Shown here one piece after another: positions 10,919 through 19,853 of a stretch of 64,000 nucleotides of DNA. Every line of letters begins with the position of its first letter. Position 1 is the stretch's first letter. Both the position numbers and the translations under genes were made by a program. The notes beneath the pieces were generated by a model. It saw only the letters and a list, made by a program, of their open reading frames with translations. It did not search any database and was not told the origin of the DNA. Origin of the DNA: Paenibacillus sp. JZ16 (GTDB taxonomy: Bacteria > Bacillota > Bacilli > Paenibacillales > Paenibacillaceae); contig NZ_CP017659.1 in the NCBI RefSeq assembly GCF_015326965.1, positions 4,530,001-4,594,000 of the forward strand, given 5' to 3'.

Positions 10919-12112
10919 ATGTCTAAACCGAAAGGCTTCGAGAAACCGGCAGGTGTTCGTGATTATCTCCCTCATGCGGTCACGAAGCTGCGCCGGATTG
11001 AACGTGAAGTGCTGGCATGTATGGACCGCTGGGGATACCGGCAGATTATGACACCAACGATGGAATATTACGATACGGTAGGCGTGGCAAGCTCTACGTC
11101 GGACCAAAAACTGTTTAAATTATTGAATAAGCGCGGAACGACCATGGTGCTGCGGTCCGATCTAACCGCCCCCATAGCAAGGGTCATGTCGTCGCTGCTG
11201 AAGGATGAGCCGTTACCGGTGCGCTTGTCCTATCATGCGAATGTATTTCGCGCAATCGAAGAGGAGGCGGGCCGGGAGGCTGAATTTTTCCAGACGGGAG
11301 TAGAGCTTGTAGGCGACGATACGCCGGAGGCCGATGCCGAAGTGATTGCACTGGCGATCGAATCCCTGAAGGCGGCAGGCGTGGAGAAATTCAAAATCGC
11401 GATGGGGCATATGGGTTACCTTAATGGCCTGCTCCAGGAAGTGCTGCCTGAGCGGACGGAGGATCAAGAGAGCCTGAAGCAGGACCTGCTGAACCGCGAC
11501 TATGTCGGATACCGTAACACCATTGCCAGTCTGCTCCTTACGGAGACACAGCAGGACCAGCTGGAGGGAATCCTGAAGCTGCGCGGGGGCCGGGAGATTG
11601 CCGGGCAGGCACTTGAGATTAGCAGCAACGATCTCGCAAGAGCTTCTATTGAGCATCTGTGCAGAGTATGGGAGGTGCTGGAGGCATACGATGTCTCCAG
11701 GCATGTTCTGTTTGATCTGACGATGCTCGGAGACTTCTCCTATTACACCGGTATGACGTTTGAAGGCTATGCTGCTGAACTTGGTTCACCCGTAGCGAGC
11801 GGCGGTCGGTATGACAAGCTGCTGCAGCAGTTTGGCCGTGCGGTTCCGGCAACCGGCTTTGCGCTTAAGACCAATCGCATTCTGGATGGGGTTCAGGGGG
11901 GAGAGATTGCGGAAGAGCTGCCCATACTGATCCGTTACACGGCTTCCTATCGCAAAGAAGGTTTGGCAAAAGCGTCACAACTGCGGGCGCAGGGCCATAC
12001 CGTCATCACCTCGATCATTCCGGATTCGGCAAATATTCGCGGTGAAGGCGTGCCCGTCGTATCCGGCAGTCTGCTTAACAGAGGCTACCAGGAGATCATT
12101 ACCCTTCGATAG
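10919..12112 (+). CDS. hisZ: ATP phosphoribosyltransferase regulatory subunit HisZ
   Basis: Paralogue of histidyl-tRNA synthetase that lost aminoacylation and activates the short form of HisG, giving histidine feedback control. The 397 residues follow the class II synthetase fold: KPAGVRDYLP at the N terminus, motif 2-like region TMVLRSDLTAPIARV, and YYTGMTFEGYAAELGSPVASGGRYD, the histidine-site region. A separate anticodon-binding domain is missing, as expected for HisZ. Start ATG 10919 has GAGGTGGAG just upstream; TTG 10904 overlaps that site and is unlikely. It is the first gene of the his operon and the short HisG partner follows directly. Confidence 0.97.
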   Translation: MSKPKGFEKPAGVRDYLPHAVTKLRRIEREVLACMDRWGYRQIMTPTMEYYDTVGVASSTSDQKLFKLLNKRGTTMVLRSDLTAPIARVMSSLLKDEPLPVRLSYHANVFRAIEEEAGREAEFFQTGVELVGDDTPEADAEVIALAIESLKAAGVEKFKIAMGHMGYLNGLLQEVLPERTEDQESLKQDLLNRDYVGYRNTIASLLLTETQQDQLEGILKLRGGREIAGQALEISSNDLARASIEHLCRVWEVLEAYDVSRHVLFDLTMLGDFSYYTGMTFEGYAAELGSPVASGGRYDKLLQQFGRAVPATGFALKTNRILDGVQGGEIAEELPILIRYTASYRKEGLAKASQLRAQGHTVITSIIPDSANIRGEGVPVVSGSLLNRGYQEIITLR

Positions 12113-12165
12113 AACGTTGATATATCACCCTATTTTATATAGGTCAAGGTCAGGAGGATTTGAAC

Positions 12166-12813
12166 GTGGCGGAAACGTTGAAAGTAGCGATGCCCAAAGG
12201 GCGTATATATAAAAAAGCATCCGCGCTGTTCCGTTCAGCCGGACTTCCGATTCCCCTCGATGTGGATGAGACGCGCAAGCTGGTCATTCCCTTGCCGGAG
12301 GCAGGAATGGAATTTATTCTGGCAAAGCCGGTGGATGTGCCGACTTATGTGGAATACGGTGTCGCGGATATTGGCATCGTTGGCAAGGATGTGCTGATGG
12401 AAGAGAACAAGGACGTTTATGAGCTGCTCGATCTCGGCATCGCAAGGTGCCGGATGTCGGTTATCGGCTTGCCGGACTGGAAGCCGGGCATTCGTCAGCG
12501 GGTTGCTACCAAATATCCGAATGTCGCTTCGCAGTATTTCCGTGAACAAGGCCAGCAGGTTGAGGTGGTTAAGCTGAACGGTTCGATTGAGCTTGCACCC
12601 CTTATCGGGTTGGCGGACCGGATCGTGGATATGGTGGAAACAGGCCAAACGCTCAAGGAGAACGGACTTATTGAAATGACCAGCATCTTTGAGATCACAA
12701 GTCGCCTGATTGCCAATCGCGTCAGCTATCGGATGAAGAATGATGAAATTCAGGCATTATGCGATCGCCTGCAAACGGTCATTATGTCTGAGGGAGCGAA
12801 TAAACAGCGCTAA
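12166..12813 (+). CDS. hisG: ATP phosphoribosyltransferase, short form
   Basis: Catalyses the first step of histidine synthesis: ATP plus PRPP gives phosphoribosyl-ATP. The protein is about 215 residues and lacks the C-terminal regulatory domain of long HisG, so it needs HisZ. Conserved segments include [12 protein letters not shown] at the N terminus, [16 protein letters not shown] near 60-75, and [19 protein letters not shown] followed by VETGQTL, the PRPP-binding region. GTG 12166 sits 8 nt after AGGAGG; TTG 12160 is only 2 nt away and less likely. Confidence 0.97.
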   Translation: MAETLKVAMPKGRIYKKASALFRSAGLPIPLDVDETRKLVIPLPEAGMEFILAKPVDVPTYVEYGVADIGIVGKDVLMEENKDVYELLDLGIARCRMSVIGLPDWKPGIRQRVATKYPNVASQYFREQGQQVEVVKLNGSIELAPLIGLADRIVDMVETGQTLKENGLIEMTSIFEITSRLIANRVSYRMKNDEIQALCDRLQTVIMSEGANKQR

Positions 12814-12937
12814 GAAACACAGGTACAAACAGGATGAGCATGGTGATCGGACAGATTGATAATCGATTGAGTTAGGAACGATATGCGTATATCGAAAACA
12901 GAATGTGATGCAAGCAGCGGGATTGGGGGAGATTAAG

Positions 12938-14221
12938 GTGAAGGTTGTATCAGCACGGGACTTTCAGCTGAAACGGGAAAATGATTACGGCACACCAGAG
13001 CAGAATGAAGTTGTGAAAGCGATTGTGCGGGATGTTCGATCCGAAGGAGATGCTGCTTTGCTGCGGCATACCGAGCAATTGGATCGTGTCCGTCTGACCG
13101 CAGATCAGCTTCGCGTAACGGATGAAGAACTCAAAGCAGCTTATGATCATGTGGAGCCTTCGTTTGTAAAGGCGATTCAGGCTGCCGCGGATAACATACG
13201 TGCTTTTCATGTGAAGCAGAAGCGGAATTCCTGGATGGATCTTCAAGCCGACGGCAGCATCTTGGGGCAGATCATTCGTCCGTTGAAACGCGTGGGTGTA
13301 TATGTGCCCGGAGGAAAGGCAGCCTACCCTTCGTCCGTGCTGATGAACGTGATCCCGGCGCAAGTGGCAGGCGTGCCTGAGATTGTCATGGTCACTCCCC
13401 CGGCAACCGGCGGGAAGGATGGGATTAATCCCTATATCCTGGTAGCCGCGGCCGAGGCCGGCGTTACGGAGATCTACCGCGTTGGAGGAGCTCAGGCGAT
13501 TGCGGCGTTGGCCTACGGTACGGAGACCATTTCCCCCGTTGATAAAATTTGCGGTCCCGGCAATATTTACGTTGCGCTGGCCAAGCGAGAAGTATATGGT
13601 GCGGTCAATATTGACAGCCTGGCCGGTCCGAGCGAGATTGCGGTATTAGCCGATGACAGCGCGGATGCTTCGTATATTGCGGCGGATTTACTCTCCCAAG
13701 CAGAGCATGACGAGATGGCCTCGGCCATTCTCGTAACGCCTTCACGCAAGCTGGGTGAGGCCGTTGCCGCCGAAGTAGAGCGGCAGCTTGAGCTGCTGCC
13801 GCGGCGCGACATCGCCCGGGCCTCCGTGGACACTTACGGCGCGGTGATCATCACGGAATCCCTTAACGAAGGGATAGAAGTTATTAACCGTTTGGCGCCG
13901 GAACATCTGGAGATCGTGACGGCGGAGCCGATGGCCATCGTGGGCCAGATCGAGAACGCAGGCGCAATCTTCCTCGGGCCATATAGCTCGGAGCCGGTAG
14001 GTGATTATTTTGCAGGGCCGAATCATATCATCCCGACGAATGGGACGGCACGGTTTGCGTCGCCGGTGGATCTGGACGATTTCATTAAGAAATCGAGCTT
14101 GATCTACTATAGCAAGGAAGCGCTGCTGCGCGACGGAGAGCAGATTATGGAGCTGGCCCGGCGAGAAGGGCTTGAAGGCCATGCCCGGGCGATCGAGATT
14201 CGACTGGAGCAGGAGCGTTAA
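12938..14221 (+). CDS. hisD: Histidinol dehydrogenase
   Basis: Zinc enzyme that oxidises L-histidinol to L-histidine in two NAD-dependent steps, the last steps of the pathway. Hallmarks seen: [18 protein letters not shown], the NAD-site region [26 protein letters not shown], the metal/catalytic segments AEHDEMA and APEHLEIVT, and a conserved [14 protein letters not shown] near the C terminus. From GTG 12938 (GGGGGAG 7 nt upstream) the length is 427 residues, normal for the family. GTG 12905 would add 11 residues and has no good ribosome binding site. The gap after hisG is about 120 bp and has no terminator, so one transcript is likely. Confidence 0.97.
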   Translation: MKVVSARDFQLKRENDYGTPEQNEVVKAIVRDVRSEGDAALLRHTEQLDRVRLTADQLRVTDEELKAAYDHVEPSFVKAIQAAADNIRAFHVKQKRNSWMDLQADGSILGQIIRPLKRVGVYVPGGKAAYPSSVLMNVIPAQVAGVPEIVMVTPPATGGKDGINPYILVAAAEAGVTEIYRVGGAQAIAALAYGTETISPVDKICGPGNIYVALAKREVYGAVNIDSLAGPSEIAVLADDSADASYIAADLLSQAEHDEMASAILVTPSRKLGEAVAAEVERQLELLPRRDIARASVDTYGAVIITESLNEGIEVINRLAPEHLEIVTAEPMAIVGQIENAGAIFLGPYSSEPVGDYFAGPNHIIPTNGTARFASPVDLDDFIKKSSLIYYSKEALLRDGEQIMELARREGLEGHARAIEIRLEQER

Positions 14222-14281
14222 TCAATAAAGAGGAGCATCAATGATTCGTTATATTAGATACGTATAGAGGAGGCAGTCAAC

Positions 14282-14887
14282 GTGAGCAGTTTGGATGCAG
14301 CAGCAAGATCAGCCGGCGTGAGCCGCAAAACCAATGAAACCGATATTGCCTTGGATTTCAATGTCGATGGAACCGGGATCTCGGAATTGGAGACCGATGT
14401 GCCGTTTCTGAATCATATGCTTGATTTGTTTACGAAGCATGGCCAATTTGATCTTCGCGTGAAAGCGAAGGGAGATATTGAGATCGATGACCACCACACG
14501 GTGGAAGATATCGGGATTTGCCTGGGGCAGACGTTCCGCGAGGCGCTGGGCGATAAAAAGGGTATTAAGCGATATGCCAGCGTATTTGTACCGATGGATG
14601 AAGCGCTTGCTCAAGTCATTGTAGATATCAGCAATCGCCCGCATTTTGAGTACCGAGCGGAATATCCTTCGCAGCAAGTAGGCTCTTTTGATACCGAGCT
14701 TGTTCATGAATTTCTGTGGAAGTTGGCGCTGGAAGCCCGTATTACGCTGCATGTCATCGTTCATTACGGACACAATACCCACCATATGATTGAAGCGGTA
14801 TTTAAGGCGCTCGGCCGTGCATTGGATGAGGCGACTACCGTGGATCCGCGGGTGACCGGCGTGCCCTCCACGAAGGGAGTGCTCTAA
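14282..14887 (+). CDS. hisB: Imidazoleglycerol-phosphate dehydratase
   Basis: Manganese enzyme that dehydrates imidazoleglycerol phosphate to imidazoleacetol phosphate. The 201-residue protein is the monofunctional form, without a histidinol phosphatase domain; that activity is supplied by hisJ below. Metal-binding His-rich motifs are intact: DDHHTVEDIGICLGQ near residue 60 and GHNTHHMIEAVFKALG near 160, plus FLNHMLDLFTKHG near 40. GTG 14282 is preceded by GAGGAGG. Confidence 0.98.
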   Translation: MSSLDAAARSAGVSRKTNETDIALDFNVDGTGISELETDVPFLNHMLDLFTKHGQFDLRVKAKGDIEIDDHHTVEDIGICLGQTFREALGDKKGIKRYASVFVPMDEALAQVIVDISNRPHFEYRAEYPSQQVGSFDTELVHEFLWKLALEARITLHVIVHYGHNTHHMIEAVFKALGRALDEATTVDPRVTGVPSTKGVL

Positions 14888-14890
14888 TCG

Positions 14891-15499
14891 ATGGCGATTG
14901 CAATCGTGGATTATGGCATGGGCAATCTGCACAGCGTGAGCAAAGCAGTGGAGCGGCTTGGGTATGAGCCGCTCGTCACGGGGAAGCGGGAGGAGATTCT
15001 GGCGGCGGATGGCATCATTCTGCCGGGCGTCGGCGCGTTCGGCGATGCCATGGAGCAGCTGCGTGAAACCTCGCTGGACTCGGTCATGAAGGATGCTGCG
15101 GAATCAGGGAAGCCGCTGCTGGGAATTTGCCTCGGCATGCAGCTCCTGTTCAGCCGGAGCGAGGAGCATGGCCAGTTTGAAGGGCTGGATATTTTGCCCG
15201 GATCGGTTGTTCGGTTTACGGGTGGTGACTACAAGGTGCCGCATATGGGCTGGAATTCATTGCAGTTCGGGAAGCGGGAGCATCCGCTGTTTGCGGGACT
15301 TGAGGAAGGTCATGTGTATTTTGTCCATTCGTATCATGTTCTTCCTGAGGTTCAGGCTGATTTGCTGGCGGTTACTGATTACGGTCAGCCAGTGACGGCC
15401 ATCGTGGGCCGCGGTTCGGTGTACGGCATGCAGTTCCATCCCGAGAAGAGCGGGGAGCTTGGGATGAGCCTGCTTCGTAATTTCTTGGCTTTAACGTAA
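14891..15499 (+). CDS. hisH: Imidazole glycerol phosphate synthase, glutaminase subunit
   Basis: Class I glutamine amidotransferase of 202 residues that supplies ammonia to HisF. The triad is visible: Cys80 in GICLGMQ, His183 and Glu185 in FHPEKSG. The N terminus IVDYGMGNLHSVSKA and the oxyanion-strand region GVGAFGDAM are typical. It starts 3 nt after the hisB stop, and hisA and hisF follow, so the HisH-HisF complex is encoded within about 2 kb. Confidence 0.98.
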   Translation: MAIAIVDYGMGNLHSVSKAVERLGYEPLVTGKREEILAADGIILPGVGAFGDAMEQLRETSLDSVMKDAAESGKPLLGICLGMQLLFSRSEEHGQFEGLDILPGSVVRFTGGDYKVPHMGWNSLQFGKREHPLFAGLEEGHVYFVHSYHVLPEVQADLLAVTDYGQPVTAIVGRGSVYGMQFHPEKSGELGMSLLRNFLALT

Positions 15500-15535
15500 T
15501 GTAAGGCGATCAAATAGACCAGAAGGAAAGTGGGA

Positions 15536-16273
15536 ATGGGGATGTCCTCTTTTATCATATATCCGGCAATCGATATTCGTGGCGGCAAATGCGTCAGACT
15601 CGTGCAAGGCGATTATAATCAAGAAACGGTATACAATGATAATCCGCTGGAGGTAGCCAAATCATGGGAAGAGCAGGGCGGCACCTTTATTCATCTCGTG
15701 GATTTGGACGGAGCCAAGGCAGGCCATCCGGTAAATGACGATATCATCGGGAAGATCGCAGCCAGCGTCCAAGTTCCGGTTCAGGTAGGCGGAGGCCTGC
15801 GCACGCTGGCGGATGTGGAGAGGCTGCTGTCGCTTGGCGTCAGCCGGGTGATCATCGGTACGGCGGCGATTGAAGACCGTGTCTTCACGGAAGAGGTGCT
15901 GGGCAAGTACGGGGATAAGGTGGCCATCGGGATCGATGCGCGCAATGGATACGTGGCAACCAGGGGCTGGCTGGAGACGTCCGAGGTTCAAGCCGAGGTG
16001 TTGGCTAAGGAGCTGGCAGCCAAAGGAGCGGAAACCTTCATCTTTACCGATATTTCCCGTGACGGGATGATGCAGGGGCCTAACGTGGAGGGGATTGTCT
16101 CGCTTGCCAAAGCCAGCGGCCGCTCGGTCATCGCTTCGGGCGGCGTGACGAAGCTGGACGATTTGCTGGCGCTCAGCGCGCACAGCGGTGACGGTGTAGG
16201 CGGAGCAATCGTAGGCAAGGCACTGTATACAGGCAATATTGATCTGAACGAGGCCATTACGCGAATCAAGTGA
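15536..16273 (+). CDS. hisA: ProFAR isomerase (HisA)
   Basis: Beta-alpha barrel that isomerises ProFAR to PRFAR. The N-terminal catalytic Asp lies in [14 protein letters not shown], the second in [16 protein letters not shown], and the phosphate-binding segments QVGGGLR and ASGGVT are intact. Length is about 245 residues. Start choice is uncertain between GTG 15530, ATG 15536 and ATG 15542; AAGG at 15523-15526 best suits 15536. Confidence 0.97.
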   Translation: MGMSSFIIYPAIDIRGGKCVRLVQGDYNQETVYNDNPLEVAKSWEEQGGTFIHLVDLDGAKAGHPVNDDIIGKIAASVQVPVQVGGGLRTLADVERLLSLGVSRVIIGTAAIEDRVFTEEVLGKYGDKVAIGIDARNGYVATRGWLETSEVQAEVLAKELAAKGAETFIFTDISRDGMMQGPNVEGIVSLAKASGRSVIASGGVTKLDDLLALSAHSGDGVGGAIVGKALYTGNIDLNEAITRIK

Positions 16274-16341
16274 GGCCGGACCAAGGTTCCGTTCAAATAA
16301 GCGATTGATCGACAGAGTTCATAGGGGAAGAGGGGAAAGGC

Positions 16342-17100
16342 ATGCTGGCAAAACGGATCATACCTTGCCTGGACGTGAAGGACGGCCGGGTGGTGAAGGG
16401 CGTAAATTTTGTGAATCTCCGCGATGCGGGCGATCCCGTGGAACTGGCGGCACTCTATGACCGGGAAGGCGCAGACGAGCTAGTCTTTCTGGATATTTCG
16501 GCATCGGTCGAAGGCCGGGCGACGATGGAGGAAGTCGTGCGGAGAACGGCAGGAGAAATTGCCATCCCTTTTACCGTGGGTGGAGGCATCTCGTCCGTCG
16601 AGGACATGAAGCGGATTCTGCGGGCGGGAGCGGATAAGATCGGGATCAATACGGCAGCGGTCAAGCAGCCGGAGCTCATCTCGGCCGGAGCACGAAAATT
16701 CGGCTCCCAATGCATCGTTGTGGCCATCGATGCCAAGTACAACGAAGCGTGGGGAGAATGGGAAGTGTACACGCACGGCGGACGTACGCCTTCCGGCATC
16801 AAAGCGCTGGATTGGGTAAAGCAGGCGGAAAGCCTGGGTGCGGGCGAGATTTTGTTGACCAGCATGGATGCGGACGGAACGAAGGATGGGTTCGATCTGT
16901 CGCTAACCTCTGCCGTATCTTCGACGGTGCAGATCCCGGTCATCGCATCCGGCGGCGCCGGCAAAGAGGATCACTTCTATGACGTGTTTACCAAAGGCAA
17001 GGCGGATGCGGGTCTTGCCGCAACGATTTTTCATTATAAAGAGATTTCGATTCCTCATCTGAAGTTGCAGCTTAGTCAAAAAGGAGTGGATATACGGTGA
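16342..17100 (+). CDS. hisF: Imidazole glycerol phosphate synthase, cyclase subunit
   Basis: Beta-alpha barrel of 252 residues that turns PRFAR plus HisH-derived ammonia into imidazoleglycerol phosphate and AICAR. The catalytic pair Asp11 ([15 protein letters not shown]) and Asp130 (VVAIDAKYN) is present, as are the phosphate sites TVGGGI and ASGGAG. The stop overlaps the start of hisI by 4 nt, indicating translational coupling. Confidence 0.98.
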   Translation: MLAKRIIPCLDVKDGRVVKGVNFVNLRDAGDPVELAALYDREGADELVFLDISASVEGRATMEEVVRRTAGEIAIPFTVGGGISSVEDMKRILRAGADKIGINTAAVKQPELISAGARKFGSQCIVVAIDAKYNEAWGEWEVYTHGGRTPSGIKALDWVKQAESLGAGEILLTSMDADGTKDGFDLSLTSAVSSTVQIPVIASGGAGKEDHFYDVFTKGKADAGLAATIFHYKEISIPHLKLQLSQKGVDIR

Positions 17101-17798
17101 GCGAAGATATGTTGAAGGATTTATCCCTGGAGCAGGTCAGCGAGCATATCCGTTGGGATGCCTCGGGCTTGGTGCCGGCGATTGTACAGGATGCACAGAG
17201 CAAGCAGGTGCTGATGATGGCTTATATGAATCGGGAGTCTCTCCGCTTGACGCTGGAAAGCGGGGAAACTTGGTTCTGGAGCCGTTCGCGCGAGGAACTG
17301 TGGCATAAGGGGGCAACTTCCGGGAACGTTCAAACCGTGGTTTCCATGACGTACGACTGTGATGGAGACACCCTCTTGCTGCAGGTGAATCCGAAGGGAC
17401 CGGCTTGTCATACCGGACAAACGACCTGCTTCTTCAATGAGATTACGGTTCAGGGGCAGAAGAGCGAGCCTGTGAACAACCATGCAGCTGCAGAGAGCGG
17501 GCGGTTTGCGGTGCTTGCCGAGCTGGAAGAGGTCATTGCCCAGCGTGAAGTGGAGCGGCCTGAAGGAGCCTATACGACTTACCTTTTTGATAAAGGGGTA
17601 GACAAAATCCTTAAGAAGGTGGGCGAAGAAGCTTCGGAAACAATCATCGCCGCCAAAAATAAAGACAACGCCGAGCTTAAGCTAGAAATCAGCGATCTGA
17701 TCTACCACCTGCTGGTACTTCTCCAGGAGCGGAAGCTCCCGCTGGATGAGATCATGGATGAGCTAAGCCGCCGCCATGAACGGCCGCGCCGCGATTAG
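17097..17798 (+). CDS. hisI: Bifunctional PR-AMP cyclohydrolase / PR-ATP pyrophosphatase
   Basis: Fused HisI-HisE enzyme of 233 residues for steps two and three. The N-terminal domain (about 15-125) has the zinc and metal residues in the segment from [12 protein letters not shown] to [10 protein letters not shown], plus the WHKGATSGN motif. The C-terminal domain (about 140-233) is a MazG-like helical domain with [10 protein letters not shown] and [17 protein letters not shown]. It begins at GTG 17097, overlapping the hisF stop. Confidence 0.98.
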   Translation: MSEDMLKDLSLEQVSEHIRWDASGLVPAIVQDAQSKQVLMMAYMNRESLRLTLESGETWFWSRSREELWHKGATSGNVQTVVSMTYDCDGDTLLLQVNPKGPACHTGQTTCFFNEITVQGQKSEPVNNHAAAESGRFAVLAELEEVIAQREVERPEGAYTTYLFDKGVDKILKKVGEEASETIIAAKNKDNAELKLEISDLIYHLLVLLQERKLPLDEIMDELSRRHERPRRD

Positions 17799-17809
17799 GA
17801 GGCTTACCG

Positions 17810-18649
17810 ATGCATATTGATTACCATACCCACCATGCCCGGTGCGGACATGCCGAGGGGCAGCTGGAGGAGTATGTACGGCGCGCCATTGAACTCGGGA
17901 TGGATCAATTGGGCTTGTCGGATCATATGCCCTTGATACACGTGGATCCGGAGGCGTACTATCCGGAGATGGCCATGCCGATGGACGAGCTGCCGCGTTA
18001 TGTGGAAGAGTGCCTGCTGCTGAAGGAACGCTACCAAGGGCAGATTGACATTCGGATCGGACTCGAAGGCGATTATATCGAGGGTTATGAAGAACAGATT
18101 GAGCGGATTGTGAATGACTATCCATGGGATTATGTCATTGGCTCCGTTCATTTTCTTGGTGAATGGGATATTACGGATTACCGTCAGACCCAAGGCTGGG
18201 ACGGCAAGGCTCCGCTTGAGGTTTATAGACGATATTATGATGCGGTGCAGAAAGCCGCCGCGACCGGCTTCTATGATATCATGGGTCATCTGGACGTGAT
18301 CAAGCGTTTCGGTTATGGGCCGGGCCCCGAGCAGAAGCCGGAAGTGATCGCTTTGGAGCAAGGAGCGCTTGCGGCCGTGGCCCAAAGCGGAAAAGCCATG
18401 GAGCTGAACGCCTCCGGCTTATCGAAGGCCTGTGAGGAAATGTTTCCAAGCCGCCGCATGCTGGAAGAAGCGATGAAGCTTGGCATTCCGTTGACTTTAG
18501 GGTCGGATGCCCACCAGCCGATGAAGCTGGGCGAGCATCTGGATCAGGCCCGGGCACTGCTATCGGAGCTTGGCGTTCGGGAGGTTGCGACCTTCCGTAA
18601 CCGGAAGCGGGAGATGGTGCTTTTGAATGTTGAGGGAAACCATGTATAA
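17810..18649 (+). CDS. hisJ: Histidinol-phosphatase, PHP family
   Basis: Metal-dependent phosphatase that converts histidinol phosphate to histidinol. The N terminus MHIDYHTHHARCGHAEG carries the PHP HxH motif; LGLSDHMPL, IRIGLEGDYIEG, VIGSVHFLG and TLGSDAHQP supply the other metal ligands. Length 279 residues fits HisJ of Bacillus (HolPase). It follows hisI by 11 nt with AGGAGG as ribosome binding site, so all histidine steps except the general transaminase (hisC) are encoded in this operon. Confidence 0.97.
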   Translation: MHIDYHTHHARCGHAEGQLEEYVRRAIELGMDQLGLSDHMPLIHVDPEAYYPEMAMPMDELPRYVEECLLLKERYQGQIDIRIGLEGDYIEGYEEQIERIVNDYPWDYVIGSVHFLGEWDITDYRQTQGWDGKAPLEVYRRYYDAVQKAAATGFYDIMGHLDVIKRFGYGPGPEQKPEVIALEQGALAAVAQSGKAMELNASGLSKACEEMFPSRRMLEEAMKLGIPLTLGSDAHQPMKLGEHLDQARALLSELGVREVATFRNRKREMVLLNVEGNHV

Positions 18650-18822
18650 TAAAGAAAAGCACTAATTGCAAACAGGTTTATTGCAGACGGCTGTTTTCTA
18701 CTCCTAGAGACTCTTCTTCGAAGAGGTTGACGGAGGCGGGAACGGCCTGATTTGACGATAGCGCTTTCAACGAGATCGCTGCATCAGCCGACATTATCAA
18801 CCACTCTCGTCAGGAGGTCCTC

Positions 18823-19773
18823 ATGAATCGTTCATTACGATTGTTCGCCGGCACTTCAAATCCGACGCTTGCCGCAAATATCAGTCAGCAGTTGGGAGTT
18901 GAACCGGGAAAGATCAAGATTTCCCGCTTTCAGAGTGGCGAAGTTTATGTGCACTTTGAAGAGAGCATCCGCAATTGCGATGTTTTCCTGCTGCAGTCCT
19001 TTTCTCACCCTATCAATGAAATGTTCGTGGAGCTATTGGTGATGATTGATGCCGCGAAGCGCGCTTCCGCCAGAACGATCAATATCATTGTGCCTTATTA
19101 CGGTTATGCCAGACAGGAACGAAAGTCAGCGCCGCGTGAACCGATATCGGCCAAAATGGTAGCCGACGTGCTGACCACAGCCGGTGCCAACCGCGTGATA
19201 ACCATCGATCTGCATGCGCCAGCCATTCAGGGCTTCTTCAATATACCGGTGGATCATCTGACTGCGCTGGATTTGATTACGGAGTATCTGAAGTCCAAGA
19301 ACATCGAGAATCCGGTTATCGTTTCTCCCGATGCCGGTCGGGCGAAGACGGCCGAGAAGCTTTCGAGCCGCCTGGGGTCGCCGTTTGCCATGATGGTCAA
19401 GCAGCGTCCTGCCCATAACGAAGCGGTTATTACCCATGTTATAGGGGATGTAGCGGGTCGCACGCCGATTATTATCGAAGACTTGATTGATACGGGAACC
19501 ACCATCGTGCAAGTGGTGGAAAGCTTAAAGGATCGGGGAGCCAATGATGCCATTGTGTGCGCGACCCATGGTCTTTTCTCCGGTGAAGCACTTGACCGTC
19601 TCGACCATGCACATATCGAGGAAATCGTGGTCACAGACTCCATTGTGCTCCCGGACCATCACTGCAAAATGCGGCTTAAGGTGCTGTCCGTAGCGCCCAT
19701 GTTGGCCCAGGCAACCCATATTATTATCGAGGGCGGATCGATCGCCACTTTGTTCAAAGACGCCGGTGTGTAA
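18823..19773 (+). CDS. prs: Ribose-phosphate pyrophosphokinase (divergent paralogue)
   Basis: Makes PRPP from ribose 5-phosphate and ATP; PRPP feeds HisG. The 316-residue length is normal. The YYGYARQERKSAPREPISAK loop and the Asp-His site in DLHAPAIQGFF are present. The PRPP loop reads DLIDTGTTI and the segment before it VSPDAGRAKTAE, both different from the usual DIIDTAGT and VSPDxGGVxRA of housekeeping Bacillus Prs. That suggests a second Prs rather than the main one, probably acquired or specialised for the his pathway. It lies 173 bp after hisJ and may have its own promoter. Its last codons form the 5' arm of the terminator. Confidence 0.9.
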   Translation: MNRSLRLFAGTSNPTLAANISQQLGVEPGKIKISRFQSGEVYVHFEESIRNCDVFLLQSFSHPINEMFVELLVMIDAAKRASARTINIIVPYYGYARQERKSAPREPISAKMVADVLTTAGANRVITIDLHAPAIQGFFNIPVDHLTALDLITEYLKSKNIENPVIVSPDAGRAKTAEKLSSRLGSPFAMMVKQRPAHNEAVITHVIGDVAGRTPIIIEDLIDTGTTIVQVVESLKDRGANDAIVCATHGLFSGEALDRLDHAHIEEIVVTDSIVLPDHHCKMRLKVLSVAPMLAQATHIIIEGGSIATLFKDAGV

Positions 19774-19788
19774 ACTGGTGTCTTTTTT
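19757..19788 (+). terminator. Rho-independent terminator overlapping the end of prs
   Basis: GACGCCGG (inside the last codons of prs) pairs with CTGGTGTC, using G-U pairs, and a TTTTTT run follows. Confidence 0.75.
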
Positions 19789-19810
19789 CTGCAAATGACG
19801 TTGAAACTTG

Positions 19811-19819
19811 TGTTATACT
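19811..19819 (+). promoter_or_regulatory. extended -10 promoter of the TPR gene
   Basis: TGT followed by TATACT is a consensus extended -10 element; no good -35 is needed for this class. Transcription would start near 19826, which lies after the first possible TTG (19821) of the TPR reading frame and therefore argues for a later start codon. Confidence 0.55.
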
Positions 19820-19853
19820 GTTGTGGATAGAGGAGCAAGTTAAAGGAGGTGCC

